DNA of 64,000 nucleotides from UBA5009 sp038043185. Its GTDB lineage: Bacteria; Bdellovibrionota; Bdellovibrionia; Bdellovibrionales; Bdellovibrionaceae. Below are positions 36,208 through 45,787 of this stretch, piece after piece. The notes beneath the pieces were generated by a model. It searched no databases and was not told the origin of the DNA. It saw only the letters and a list, made by a program, of their open reading frames with translations. Made by a program: the position numbers and the translations under genes. The first letter of the stretch is position 1; each line of letters starts with the position of its first letter. Where the stretch lies: positions 8,246 through 72,245 of the forward strand of contig JBBTCO010000034.1 in assembly GCA_038043185.1 (NCBI GenBank). The letters are read 5' to 3'.

Positions 36208-37332
36208 ATGGTTAATCATTCTTGGACTGAATTTTTTAAAAAAAACCTCGAAAAACTTGAAGATAGCTTCAAGAAACAAGGACCTATGGAGTTGAGTCTG
36301 TTGGGATTCGCTTTAAAAAATAACTACGTGAGCTCGAAAGAATACATCAACTGGGCACAGGAAGCTTACAGCTTACCCATTTTAAAACCCAGTTTTTTTC
36401 AAACCCATACCAGCAGTTATGCCGAATGGTCGAAATGGAAAAATTTATACAAATGGCGTCTAGAAATCCAACCCCTGGCCGATTGGGACGGACATTTGAT
36501 CGTTGGGTGTTTAGAAATCCCAATGAACTTTCCGCTTGAACTAAAACCTATATTTCTGCTTTGTGAATTCAATAATCTCGAAAGTATCTGGAAATTAAAA
36601 CATCAACCCTCACTAAATACTGCAGACAATCCTGAATTTATTTTGCTGGATGACAGTGAAGTCACCGTGAATACGAATCCAGATCTTCTTGCCGAAGTAG
36701 ATCTGGAAATTCCTGAAGGTTTAGCTGATGCAACAACTGCACTTACCGTGGATCTTGCACTAAATAATAAAAATCAAAAACCCAAAGATGATTTAACTAA
36801 AACCCAAAGTATTGAAGTCTTAAGAAACCCTTCATCGAATACAAATACGAACTACATATTGAATGTGTTATTCGATCAACACTCCACCGATTTTCGTGCG
36901 AAAACAAATGTTCTTTTTGAAAAACTCCGTTCTTACTTTGAAAAATCCATGATCCTGGGTCTTGACCCAGAGGAAAAGAATTTACGTCCTCATATCTGGG
37001 ATAATCACTTCGTTCCAAGCACAACTACAAATCATACCATTCCATTGGATTCGGCCAGTATTTTTAAAATTGTCAGTGTTTCGCAGAAACCATTTCATGG
37101 CCATGTTGTCGTCAACAGCATCAATGAAAAATTTTTTGACGATTGGAATCAAGGGACTATTCCCGCACATGTAACTATAGTTCCATTAATTATTAATAAT
37201 CGAATTGCAGGAATGATTATTTCTCTTGGTGGAAAATCCAGTGCTACCTTTGGTGTCCTTAAATTTATGGAAAATGCGGTTCAAGAATATAGCCTTCAGC
37301 TTTCTACTCTGATTGACTCACAAGCGGCTTAA
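36208..37332 (+). CDS. Unknown cytoplasmic protein, possible GAF-like C-terminus
   Basis: 374 residues, no signal peptide or membrane segment. The N-terminus (LLGFALKNNYVSSKEYINWAQ, then LPILKPS) recalls the small helical domain at the start of type II/IV pilus ATPases. A middle acidic linker (about 150-205) follows, and the C-terminal 150 residues end VPLIINNRIAGMIISLGG, similar to the last strand-helix of GAF domains. Both likenesses are weak. It is monocistronic and convergent with tsaE, 19 bases apart. Function not known. Confidence 0.7.
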   Translation: MVNHSWTEFFKKNLEKLEDSFKKQGPMELSLLGFALKNNYVSSKEYINWAQEAYSLPILKPSFFQTHTSSYAEWSKWKNLYKWRLEIQPLADWDGHLIVGCLEIPMNFPLELKPIFLLCEFNNLESIWKLKHQPSLNTADNPEFILLDDSEVTVNTNPDLLAEVDLEIPEGLADATTALTVDLALNNKNQKPKDDLTKTQSIEVLRNPSSNTNTNYILNVLFDQHSTDFRAKTNVLFEKLRSYFEKSMILGLDPEEKNLRPHIWDNHFVPSTTTNHTIPLDSASIFKIVSVSQKPFHGHVVVNSINEKFFDDWNQGTIPAHVTIVPLIINNRIAGMIISLGGKSSATFGVLKFMENAVQEYSLQLSTLIDSQAA

Positions 37333-37351
37333 GGCGCGTGTCCTCGGTGGC

Positions 37352-37810
37352 CTAAATCTCTCGAATGATTTCCATAGCTTCGTAGGATCGGCGATCATCT
37401 TTTTGATGCAAATAAACTTCGATTGTCTTCCAATCCATGGGTAAAATTTCTGGATTCAGTAAATTCGCCCATTCGACAACAATCAATCCTTTTTCTTGTT
37501 GAAATAAATCCCAAAATCCCGTGCTTTCCAAGTCATCAAGACTCTTTAAACGATAAAGATCAACATGATCCATCGCAATACCTGCTGCATTTTCATAACG
37601 ATGATGAATTGCAAACGAAGGCGAGGCTATGTCTTTTAATTTTAATAACTGAGCAAGGGCTCTGACCAAAGTGGTTTTACCAGCCCCAACATCACCGGAT
37701 AAAAGCAAAACGGTCTTGTCAGAAAGCTGACCGACAATCTTTTGTGCCCAAATTTGCAAATCAAACTCGGTGACATCTTGCCTTGGCAATAAAACTTTAA
37801 ACTGGGTCAT
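37352..37810 (-). CDS. tsaE: tRNA t6A-synthesis ATPase TsaE
   Basis: 152 residues, the family size. Walker A GDVGAGKTTLVRAL, the SPSFAIHHRYE and HVDLYRL signatures, and VEWANL near the end. TsaE works with TsaB and TsaD to make t6A37, the substrate base of MtaB encoded 4 kb away. It is the last gene of the long minus-strand run from 48.3 kb and overlaps pdxJ by 4 bases. Confidence 0.95.
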   Translation of the reverse strand: MTQFKVLLPRQDVTEFDLQIWAQKIVGQLSDKTVLLLSGDVGAGKTTLVRALAQLLKLKDIASPSFAIHHRYENAAGIAMDHVDLYRLKSLDDLESTGFWDLFQQEKGLIVVEWANLLNPEILPMDWKTIEVYLHQKDDRRSYEAMEIIREI

Positions 37811-38535
37811 GATTTCCTCGTTGTCAGTGTTTTTTTCATCCTTTGCACAGAGGCAAATAGACCATCTTTTAAAGAATCACAAATTAAAAAATGCCCAATA
37901 TTAACTTCTCTTAAGAAAGGTAAGAACTTTATTTTTTGTGTGTGCATTAAATCCAGGCCATGCCCGGCGTGGACCCTCATTCCCAACTTATGTCCTAACT
38001 TTGCTGCCTCGACTAAACGACGCCACTCGAGTTGTTTACGGCGTCCTTTAAGTAGTACCCATTTGCCCGTATGCAATTCAATCGCATCTGCGCCGACACG
38101 ATAGGAACTTCGAATTTGTTCCAGATTTGGCTCAATGAACAGAGAGATTTCAATACCAAAACTTTGCAGTTTCTCGGCGTATAACTTTATTTTTTTTTCA
38201 TTTCGTAGCACATCGAGTCCGCCTTCAGTTGTAAGTTCCTGACGCTTTTCGGGAACAAAACAACACCAGGTGGGCTTATATTTTTTTGCGAGTTTAAGCA
38301 TCTCTGAACTTGCGGCCATCTCCAAATTCAAGTTCACCGGACAATTTTTTGCTAAAAGCTTAAGATCATTTAATTGAATGTGCCGACGATCTTCCCTTAA
38401 ATGAATGGTGATTTGATCCGCACCAGCTCGAACAGATTCTTTCACATAAAATAATAAATCTGGATAAGGAGTACTGCCTCCACGGAGTTGTCTGAGGGTC
38501 GCGATATGATCTACATTTACTCCGAGACGAATCAT
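37807..38535 (-). CDS. pdxJ: Pyridoxine 5'-phosphate synthase PdxJ
   Basis: 242 residues, as usual. Condenses 1-deoxyxylulose-5-phosphate with 3-hydroxy-1-aminoacetone phosphate to PNP. The N-terminus LGVNVDHIATLRQLRGG, then ITIHLREDRRHI, and the C-terminal VHAGHGLD are diagnostic. Start and glmM stop share one base. PLP made here is the cofactor of the cysteine desulfurase in the window. Confidence 0.96.
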   Translation of the reverse strand: MIRLGVNVDHIATLRQLRGGSTPYPDLLFYVKESVRAGADQITIHLREDRRHIQLNDLKLLAKNCPVNLNLEMAASSEMLKLAKKYKPTWCCFVPEKRQELTTEGGLDVLRNEKKIKLYAEKLQSFGIEISLFIEPNLEQIRSSYRVGADAIELHTGKWVLLKGRRKQLEWRRLVEAAKLGHKLGMRVHAGHGLDLMHTQKIKFLPFLREVNIGHFLICDSLKDGLFASVQRMKKTLTTRKS

Positions 38536-39959
38536 TAATTCAATGCCTCATCCAGAAATTGGGCGATTTCATTTGCATAGAGGCTAATTTTTAATTTGTC
38601 AGTGCCTTCGACCAGCACACGAATGACTGGCTCTGTGCCAGAAAAGCGCACGAAAACTCGGCCATCATCTTCTAGCTGGGATTCAGTTTTTTTAATTAAA
38701 GCCGCATAACCAGGAATTTCTTCAAGTTCCATGCGCTTTTTCACTCGGCAGTTAATTAAAATCTGGGGAACGTCTTCAATGATATTATTTAATTCACTTA
38801 TTTTCTTGCCCGTTTGTTTCATGACGGCAAGCACACTCAGTGCGGCGACGCAACCATCACCCGTTGTGCTGTGATCAAGAAATATAATATGACCCGATTG
38901 TTCGCCACCCAAGTTATAATTATTTTTTCTCATTTCTTCCACGACGAACTTATCACCGACTCCAGTTTTAATAACTTGAATGCCATTTTCTTTCATCTTT
39001 TTATGGAGACCAAAATTACTCATCTGAGTTACAACCAAAGTGTTTTTATTCAACATTTTGCGTTCCTTCATAAACAAGGCGCAAATTCCTAAAATATGAT
39101 CGCCATTAACGATCTCACCTTTTTCGTCCACCATCACCACTCGGTCGGCGTCCCCATCCAAGGCAATCCCTACATCCGCACGATAATGAAGTACATCTTG
39201 GGAAAGTTTTGCAGGGTAAAGAGCTCCAACCTTATCATTTATATTTGTACCATTAGGAGTATTACCAATATGAATAACTTCAGCTCCGAGCTCTTCAAAA
39301 ATAGCTGGAGCTACTTTGTAAGCCGCCCCATTAGCCGTATCTAAAACGATTCTTAAACCATCTAAAGTGTACTCTAACGGAAAGGTACCTTTTGCATAAA
39401 CAATATAGCGGCCCTGTGAATCTTCAATTCGTTTCGTTCGGCCAACTTCGCGCGAGGCTGGCAAAAATTCAGAAAGATCGCCAGACATAACTAAAGTTTC
39501 GATTTCCTTTTCCATTTCTGCCGAAATTTTATAACCATCAGGTCCAAAAATTTTTATTCCATTATCTTGATAGGCATTGTGTGAAGCTGAAATCACAATC
39601 CCAGCAGAAGCTCTCATTGTCCGAGTTAAATACCCAATGCCAGGGGTCGGTAAAGGCCCAACCAATTGGACATAGATACCCATCGAATTAAGTCCACTAG
39701 ATAATGCTTGCTCGATCATATACCCAGATAATCGAGTGTCTTTGCCGATAACTACTTTTTGCGATGGCACAGATGCCCTTGAACTGTTGATGTCTTTTCT
39801 TTTTTGATTTTGCAACAAATAACCAATAGCTTGTCCAATTCTAACAACAGTCTCGGGCGTCATGGGATGTAGATTTGCAGTGCCTCGAATTCCATCGGTG
39901 CCAAACAAATTAGAGTTCTTTTTTTGTGTCGTTTTGCTATTTGTCGTTTTCTTTTCCAT
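38535..39959 (-). CDS. glmM: Phosphoglucosamine mutase GlmM
   Basis: 474 residues, about 20 longer than usual owing to a polar N-terminal tail (KKTTNSKTTQKK) before FGTDGIRG. Converts glucosamine-6-phosphate to glucosamine-1-phosphate for cell-wall precursors. Phosphoserine loop GIVISASHNAYQDNGIK, metal loop GDADRVV, and FSGTEPVIRV at the end. It overlaps cdaR by 23 bases; cdaA-cdaR-glmM is the order in which CdaA activity is tied to GlmM in Gram-positive bacteria. Confidence 0.96.
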   Translation of the reverse strand: MEKKTTNSKTTQKKNSNLFGTDGIRGTANLHPMTPETVVRIGQAIGYLLQNQKRKDINSSRASVPSQKVVIGKDTRLSGYMIEQALSSGLNSMGIYVQLVGPLPTPGIGYLTRTMRASAGIVISASHNAYQDNGIKIFGPDGYKISAEMEKEIETLVMSGDLSEFLPASREVGRTKRIEDSQGRYIVYAKGTFPLEYTLDGLRIVLDTANGAAYKVAPAIFEELGAEVIHIGNTPNGTNINDKVGALYPAKLSQDVLHYRADVGIALDGDADRVVMVDEKGEIVNGDHILGICALFMKERKMLNKNTLVVTQMSNFGLHKKMKENGIQVIKTGVGDKFVVEEMRKNNYNLGGEQSGHIIFLDHSTTGDGCVAALSVLAVMKQTGKKISELNNIIEDVPQILINCRVKKRMELEEIPGYAALIKKTESQLEDDGRVFVRFSGTEPVIRVLVEGTDKLKISLYANEIAQFLDEALN

Positions 39960-40356
39960 CTATTTTCTCTTTTTTTACAACAGTTGCATGAATAAGCGAA
40001 GGTTTCACACTGAGAATCTTTACACCCAGTGGAGTTTCAATTTTTCCCGCAGGAACTTTGATTTCGAATTTTCCTTCTTTCAAACTCGACGTATCAATAA
40101 GTAAAGTCTGGGATCCATGATTTTCCATAAATTTCTTCAAGGCCGCCCGGGGGCCTGAAACACGAACGCGCACATGTTCGACATCCTGATCTAAAATTTG
40201 ATACTGAGCTGAAGTCATTAACTCAATATCCACTTCTTTCGATTGCACAAAATCCCTTCGGCCCAGAATCGTTACCCATAAAATAAAAGAAATAAACAAA
40301 GCCACAACTTTTGAACTTAAATTTTCGGTAAATATTTCTTTCACAATACGACTCAT
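39937..40356 (-). CDS. cdaR: YbbR-domain protein, CdaR-like
   Basis: 139 residues: one N-terminal membrane helix (about 16-32, VVALFISFILWVTIL) and one YbbR-type beta domain outside it. Shorter than Bacillus CdaR, which has several YbbR repeats. Its place between cdaA and glmM, overlapping both, supports a role in modulating the diadenylate cyclase. Confidence 0.85.
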   Translation of the reverse strand: MSRIVKEIFTENLSSKVVALFISFILWVTILGRRDFVQSKEVDIELMTSAQYQILDQDVEHVRVRVSGPRAALKKFMENHGSQTLLIDTSSLKEGKFEIKVPAGKIETPLGVKILSVKPSLIHATVVKKEKIDGKENDK

Positions 40357-41168
40357 GACGAAGCTTCACTTTGTAAATACGATTTATACTTTAAACCAAA
40401 ATGCTCGTACAAAGCCTGTCGCACTTCACTTGTAGTAACACTCAATTTGAGCTGACCTGATTGCACCAAGCCGACAGTCTTATTTTCTTCACTCACGACA
40501 ATAACCAAGGCATCACTTTCCTCGGTTAATCCTAAGGCTGCGCGGTGACGGGTTCCTAAATTTTTATCAAGAGCAGGATTTTTACTGAGTGGCAAAAAGC
40601 AGCCGGCAGAATGAATCCTTCCCCCCCGAATAAGAATCGCACCATCGTGCATAGGAGCAGCCGGATGAAAAATAGAAGTGATTAGCTCTGAAGTTACAGC
40701 CGAATCTAATTCGGTACCCATTTCGATATGATAATCGACCAAAATTTCTTTTTCGACAACCACCAGCGCCCCGTAACCCTGGCCAGCACTGAGGCTAACG
40801 CCTTTAACAATCTCTTCAATTATTTGAGTCTCCAGTGCGCCAGAAACTCCTGTTAAAAATGGATTACTGCCAATATGAGCAAGAGCCCTTCGGATCTCTG
40901 CCTGAAATAAAACAACAACAATAACAAATAGGTTCGAGAAAAATTTTTCAAGAAGCCAATTAAAAGTAAAAAGCTCCAAAGAGATACTCAGGATATACCC
41001 GACGGCAAGGATACCTAACCCAGACAACATCTGGATTGTGCCAGTTCTTCGAATAAGAATTAATATCCTGTAAACAACAATCCATACCAGAACCATATCT
41101 AAGATGTCTTGAGCTCTTAGCTGAGAAATCAACACAGTCGCATTATCGATAAGATTCTGAATATTCAT
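40353..41168 (-). CDS. cdaA: Diadenylate cyclase CdaA
   Basis: 271 residues (Bacillus about 273). Three N-terminal membrane helices, then a DAC domain with both catalytic motifs: HDGAILIRGG (DGA) and GTRHRAALG (RHR). It makes cyclic di-AMP from two ATP. The stop overlaps cdaR and the start abuts ftsH by one base. The gene trio cdaA-cdaR-glmM is clear; cyclic di-AMP signalling is therefore predicted for this Gram-negative. Confidence 0.95.
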   Translation of the reverse strand: MNIQNLIDNATVLISQLRAQDILDMVLVWIVVYRILILIRRTGTIQMLSGLGILAVGYILSISLELFTFNWLLEKFFSNLFVIVVVLFQAEIRRALAHIGSNPFLTGVSGALETQIIEEIVKGVSLSAGQGYGALVVVEKEILVDYHIEMGTELDSAVTSELITSIFHPAAPMHDGAILIRGGRIHSAGCFLPLSKNPALDKNLGTRHRAALGLTEESDALVIVVSEENKTVGLVQSGQLKLSVTTSEVRQALYEHFGLKYKSYLQSEASS

Positions 41169-43120
41169 TAAATAGTTACGGGATCAGAGTTGCCAATAGG
41201 ATCTCCCGGAGTCTTTTTTTCCTCTCCGACTACGGATATTCCCAATCCCCCATCCTTTTTGTTCTGTCGAACTTTTTCTATTTCTTTTACGGCAGCACCG
41301 TTGACCAGCATTTCAACTTCGGCTCCATCAATCGTCTCGTATTCTAATAAAGCTTGCGCCAAACGGTCTAAGGCATCTCGGTTATCTTTTATAATCTGTA
41401 TGGCTCTTTGATAACCGATCGAGATAATACTCGAAATCTCGGCATCAATTTCTTTAGCTTTAGAATCCGAATATGTTTTTTGCGTTCCTCCGGCCCCTTG
41501 CATTCCCAAGAAGACAGGACCTTCTCGTTTTTCATAAGCTTGTGGACCAAGTTTTTCGCTCATTCCCCACTCGCAAACCATTCGTCGAGCAATTTCTGTG
41601 GCACGTTCAATATCATTTCCGGCGCCCGTGGTGACATCTTTAAAAATAATCTCTTCGGCCGCGCGACCGCCAAACAAGAAAGCGATCATATTTTCTGCCT
41701 GAGATTTTGAAAAACTCACTGAATCTTTTTCCGGCAATGTTTGGGTCAGACCCAAAGCCATCCCGCGTGGAATAATCGTCACCTTATGAATTGGATCCAG
41801 GCCAATAATTTTTTTGCCGACAAGAGTATGACCGCCTTCATGATAAGCCGTCATATTGCGATCCTCTTCGGAAATCACCACAGATTTTCTTTCCGCTCCC
41901 ATCAAAACTTTGTCTTTTGCTTTTTCAAAATCTTCCATTTCAAGATATTTTTTGTCGGCACGAGCCGCAATCAATGCAGCCTCATTCACTAGATTTTCAA
42001 GATCAGCTCCTGAAAAACCAGGAGTCCCTCGAGCAATTTTAGTAATCTCGACGTCAGGACCCATCGGCGTTTTTCGACTATGAACTTTTAAAATTTCTTC
42101 GCGTCCACCAAGATCCGGCTTATTAACCACAACACGACGGTCAAAACGACCCGGACGCAATAAGGCTGGATCTAAAACATCAGGCCGATTAGTTGCTGCA
42201 ATTAAAATCACACCTTCATTTGATTCAAAGCCGTCCATTTCGACCAGCAATTGATTCAGCGTTTGTTCGCGTTCATCATGACCACCGCCCATACCCGCGC
42301 CGCGATGTCTTCCAACCGCATCAATTTCATCAATAAAAATTAAGCACGGAGCATTTTTTTTCCCTTGCTCAAAAAGATCTCTCACTCGACTGGCGCCAAC
42401 ACCAACAAACATCTCGACGAAATCAGAACCAGAAATTGTAAAAAATGGCACTCCAGCTTCGCCGGCGACGGCTCTCGCTAAGAGAGTTTTTCCTGTTCCA
42501 GGAGCCCCGACCAGTAAAACACCCTTGGGAATTCGCCCACCAAGTCGGGTGAATTTTTTTGAGTCTTTCAAAAAAGCCACGATCTCTTGCAGCTCTTCTT
42601 TGGCTTCTTCAACCCCGGCAACTTCTTTGAATGTAACTCGATTTTTATGTTCGGTAAGCAATCTCGCTTTGCTCTTACCAAAACTCATGGCTCGACCACC
42701 ACCAACTTGGATTTGCCGCATGATCAATAGGGCCAATCCCACAACCACCAACAATGGTAACCAACTGGTTAAAAATACTGTTAAAGCGCTTCCCGAGTCC
42801 GCTCTCTCATATCTTGGAGTGATGCCATTCTTACGCAAATCTTCGTAAACTTTGTCTCCAGGATTTCCGACAAATGAAAATTGGGTGCCACCATATTTTT
42901 TTTCAAATTCTGGTTTCACTTCGCCAATAAATTCGCCGGTTTCAATTCTTATCGTTAATTTATCAGGTGCAATTTCTTGCCTTTCGATAGCTGACATGAA
43001 TTTACTAAAGTCAAAATCTTGAATCATTTTTTGATGTTTGGCCTGGTAAAATTGTAAAAAAATGATTGCAAAAATCACCATTGCAAACCAAAACGCAAAA
43101 ACCTTCTGTGTGGATTTCAT
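41168..43120 (-). CDS. ftsH: Membrane AAA+ zinc protease FtsH
   Basis: 650 residues. Two membrane helices (about 7-25 and 112-134) flank a small periplasmic domain. Walker A GAPGTGKT at 205-212, Walker B LIFIDEIDAVG, second region of homology with RPGRFDRRV, and the zinc site HEGGH. Degrades damaged membrane proteins and short-lived regulators. GGAAAGGA precedes the ATG. It follows tilS with a 69-base spacer (43121-43189), the common tilS-ftsH order. Confidence 0.97.
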   Translation of the reverse strand: MKSTQKVFAFWFAMVIFAIIFLQFYQAKHQKMIQDFDFSKFMSAIERQEIAPDKLTIRIETGEFIGEVKPEFEKKYGGTQFSFVGNPGDKVYEDLRKNGITPRYERADSGSALTVFLTSWLPLLVVVGLALLIMRQIQVGGGRAMSFGKSKARLLTEHKNRVTFKEVAGVEEAKEELQEIVAFLKDSKKFTRLGGRIPKGVLLVGAPGTGKTLLARAVAGEAGVPFFTISGSDFVEMFVGVGASRVRDLFEQGKKNAPCLIFIDEIDAVGRHRGAGMGGGHDEREQTLNQLLVEMDGFESNEGVILIAATNRPDVLDPALLRPGRFDRRVVVNKPDLGGREEILKVHSRKTPMGPDVEITKIARGTPGFSGADLENLVNEAALIAARADKKYLEMEDFEKAKDKVLMGAERKSVVISEEDRNMTAYHEGGHTLVGKKIIGLDPIHKVTIIPRGMALGLTQTLPEKDSVSFSKSQAENMIAFLFGGRAAEEIIFKDVTTGAGNDIERATEIARRMVCEWGMSEKLGPQAYEKREGPVFLGMQGAGGTQKTYSDSKAKEIDAEISSIISIGYQRAIQIIKDNRDALDRLAQALLEYETIDGAEVEMLVNGAAVKEIEKVRQNKKDGGLGISVVGEEKKTPGDPIGNSDPVTI

Positions 43121-43189
43121 GAGTTCCTTTCCGGATAAACTCTCTGTCCTATAGACTCAAATTTTAGAGCTACACTCAGGCTAACACTC

Positions 43190-44110
43190 TCAGGACTTAA
43201 TCAAAAGGATTTGCTGCGCGTTAACATTCACCATAAGTGGACCTATTTTCAATATGAGCTCGTTTTGGCTCTTGTCCAGTTGTCTTTGCAATTCTTCAAT
43301 TTGAGCCCGTGAAAAATTCCGTACACCCTGGGTAAAAAACCAACGAGAAAGCAATTCCCGCTGTTCGTATTGAGAACAGGTCAGATAATAACTTCGTCGC
43401 AATTGTTTTCCTTGCGGGACTTGCAGCGAAGAGGCATCAAGACTCTCGGCCAAGTTCTGTAAGGAGCGCGCTAAAGAAGAGCAGGATCCAGGCCGCATCT
43501 GCTCCACCTGAGTCAACCACTGGTGTCTTAGCCAATTCCTTAGAATATCAGTATCACTATTGCTAGGATCCTCGAGCCAAGACTCTCCTAAAGACCTCAA
43601 GTAATCCTTTAAGTCTTCAGGCTGACAGTTCAAAAAAGGCCTAAACCAGGGTGACTTCCATTCGCTCATCGCCTTCAGGCCTTGGGCACCGGTTCCTCGT
43701 AACAGTCGAATCAATCTGGTCTCAAGTAAGTCTAAGTTATGATGGCCAGTGGCGATCACATCTGTTTTTTTGTGAAATTTTGCCAAAGATTCTCGTCTGG
43801 CTTTTCGACATTCTGTCTCATTTTTAAGTACAACTTTCGATCTTCCCGAAAGGAAAGGAATTTTTTTTTCCTTAGCGATAGCAGAGACAAAATCAAAGGC
43901 TTGATTACGAAATTTTTCATTTTTCCCGGGACCATGATGAAAATGAAAAATGGATAGCAACTCTGGCTTTTGCACTTTCAGCAAAATATTTATTAAGGCC
44001 ACCGAGTCAGCCCCGCCCGAAACACAGACAATGATTTTTCGTTCGGCGAGATGATTGGTTTTAATTATTTTCCAGACATGATGAGCCAGTGCCGGCCAAT
44101 GTTTTTTCAT
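43190..44110 (-). CDS. tilS: tRNA(Ile)-lysidine synthetase TilS, short form
   Basis: 306 residues, similar to the short TilS without the large C-terminal domain. The PP-loop VCVSGGADSVALI lies near residue 28, and GHHNLDLLETRLIRLLRGTG is the family stretch (HNxDxxET). Puts lysine on C34 of tRNA-Ile(CAU). It overlaps the aldehyde dehydrogenase stop by 4 bases and precedes ftsH. Confidence 0.93.
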   Translation of the reverse strand: MKKHWPALAHHVWKIIKTNHLAERKIIVCVSGGADSVALINILLKVQKPELLSIFHFHHGPGKNEKFRNQAFDFVSAIAKEKKIPFLSGRSKVVLKNETECRKARRESLAKFHKKTDVIATGHHNLDLLETRLIRLLRGTGAQGLKAMSEWKSPWFRPFLNCQPEDLKDYLRSLGESWLEDPSNSDTDILRNWLRHQWLTQVEQMRPGSCSSLARSLQNLAESLDASSLQVPQGKQLRRSYYLTCSQYEQRELLSRWFFTQGVRNFSRAQIEELQRQLDKSQNELILKIGPLMVNVNAQQILLIKS

Positions 44111-45477
44111 CCCGAAATTCCGATGGTCTTCACATTGACAAATTCATAAATACCGAAAGGACCTAGTTCTCGTCCATACCCAGAATTTTTTATTCCGCCA
44201 AAAGGAACTCGGGGATCTGATCGAACAAAATCATTTATTGCTACCATACCCGATTGAAGCTCCCGTTCAGCCAGTTCTAAAACCTTGTCGGGCTGCGCAG
44301 AAAAAATTCCTCCGCCTAAACCATAAGGAGATTGATTGGCCCAACGAAAGGCCTCTTCCATTTGTTCAAAAGGTGTAATCATTGCCACTGGTCCAAATAC
44401 TTCTTCAGTAAAAAAACCAGCCGTGGGCTTTTCAAATAATAAAGCACTGGGTCGCATGAAACAGCCATAGGTTGGCAGGCTTTGTGTGGTTTCAGTTCGT
44501 TTGACTTTAAGAGCTTCAAATCCATTCATCTGATCTTGCAGATTTTTCAGAAATCGACGATGAGCAATCGGACCTAATTTTGTATTTAGATCGAGCGGAT
44601 CCCCAATAACATAAGATCCCATTTCTTCTATGAAAATTTCGCTAAACTTTTTAACAATGCTTTTATGAACGATAAATCTTTTCCCGGCGACACAACTTTG
44701 CCCATTATTCGTTAATCGGGATTTGACACAGGTTTTTGCGGCCTTTTCAATATCCGCATCTTCGCAAATAATGTAAGGATCGGATCCCCCTAATTCCAAC
44801 ACGATTTTTTTTAAATTGATGGCGGCCGTTTGCGCCACTTGCTTACCGCCACGTGCACTACCCGTAAAGGTGACTCCACAAACTCGACTGTCGGCAATAA
44901 TACGAGCTGCTTGATCATGTTGTACTCGAAGGTTCTGAAATAAATTGAGCTCTGAATTAACCTCATAAAATAATTTTTCAATTTCATCGGCGCATCCCGA
45001 AGTGATATCTGAATGTTTAAGCAGAATCACATTGCCCGCGGCTAAAGCCGGAGCCGCAAAACGAAACACCTGCCAGAATGGAAAATTCCACGGCATAATG
45101 GAAAGAATCGGACCTAAAGGCTGAAAAGAAATATAGGTATGTGTGTAGTGAGCTTTAACTTCTCTTCTTTGCAAAAGATCAGGAAGTTGTTCAGCATAAT
45201 AACGACAAGCTTCTGCGCATTTTTTAACTTCAGCCAGAGCTTCAACAATCGGCTTTCCCATTTCCTTTGAAATCGTCTCGGCTAATTTTTTTTGGTGCAA
45301 CAAAAGCAAGTCGGCCAAAGAATTTAAAAATGACTGCCGTTCGTCGAATTTGGAATTTTTCCAGATCTGAAAAGCCTCGTGAGCTTTTTGTAGCTTCATC
45401 TCGACGTCTTTGTCTTGAATATAATAATAGGTTTTTAAGACTTCGTCGTTGGAAGGATTTACGGTTTGGTAGCCCAT
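44107..45477 (-). CDS. NAD(P)-dependent aldehyde dehydrogenase, succinate-semialdehyde type
   Basis: 456 residues. The active-site Cys is in NNGQSCVAGKRF and the general base Glu in LELGGSDPYII; IMPWNFPFWQ is also conserved. The wording around the catalytic site and the short length resemble Sad/GabD-like enzymes, but substrate cannot be fixed. No strong ribosome site before the ATG. Placed 10 bases after a small membrane-protein gene and overlapping tilS. Confidence 0.88.
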   Translation of the reverse strand: MGYQTVNPSNDEVLKTYYYIQDKDVEMKLQKAHEAFQIWKNSKFDERQSFLNSLADLLLLHQKKLAETISKEMGKPIVEALAEVKKCAEACRYYAEQLPDLLQRREVKAHYTHTYISFQPLGPILSIMPWNFPFWQVFRFAAPALAAGNVILLKHSDITSGCADEIEKLFYEVNSELNLFQNLRVQHDQAARIIADSRVCGVTFTGSARGGKQVAQTAAINLKKIVLELGGSDPYIICEDADIEKAAKTCVKSRLTNNGQSCVAGKRFIVHKSIVKKFSEIFIEEMGSYVIGDPLDLNTKLGPIAHRRFLKNLQDQMNGFEALKVKRTETTQSLPTYGCFMRPSALLFEKPTAGFFTEEVFGPVAMITPFEQMEEAFRWANQSPYGLGGGIFSAQPDKVLELAERELQSGMVAINDFVRSDPRVPFGGIKNSGYGRELGPFGIYEFVNVKTIGISG

Positions 45478-45487
45478 GGGGCTGATC

Positions 45488-45727
45488 TTATATTTGAGTC
45501 AAGACTTCGACAAATGAAATGACAAGACTGGAAAGAAAAATAAGTGTCATCATGCCCCAAGAAAAAGTCTTATAATGCTTTTTTAGCCGCAACGCTGACT
45601 TTGAGTAAGTCGTCGTATTAAATAAAGGCACGGGACTAAATATAGATTTAAGAAAAAAATAACAGCAACCACAAAAGAGAACGACAGAAAATATGGCTAT
45701 GAACATTGATAATTCCATAGTTCTCAT
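45488..45727 (-). CDS. Small two-helix membrane protein
   Basis: About 79 residues from the ATG at 45727; a further ATG at 45718 or a TTG at 45739 are also possible and none has a clear ribosome site. Two hydrophobic helices (IAIFSVVLFCGCCYFFL and MMTLIFLSSLVISFV) joined by a basic loop. No family recognised. Confidence 0.5.
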   Translation of the reverse strand: MRTMELSMFIAIFSVVLFCGCCYFFLKSIFSPVPLFNTTTYSKSALRLKKHYKTFSWGMMTLIFLSSLVISFVEVLTQI

Positions 45728-45787
45728 TTCGGTGCACAAAGCTTAATCCTAAAGACCTTAGCTATTAAACCAGGCTTTAGGTCAGTC

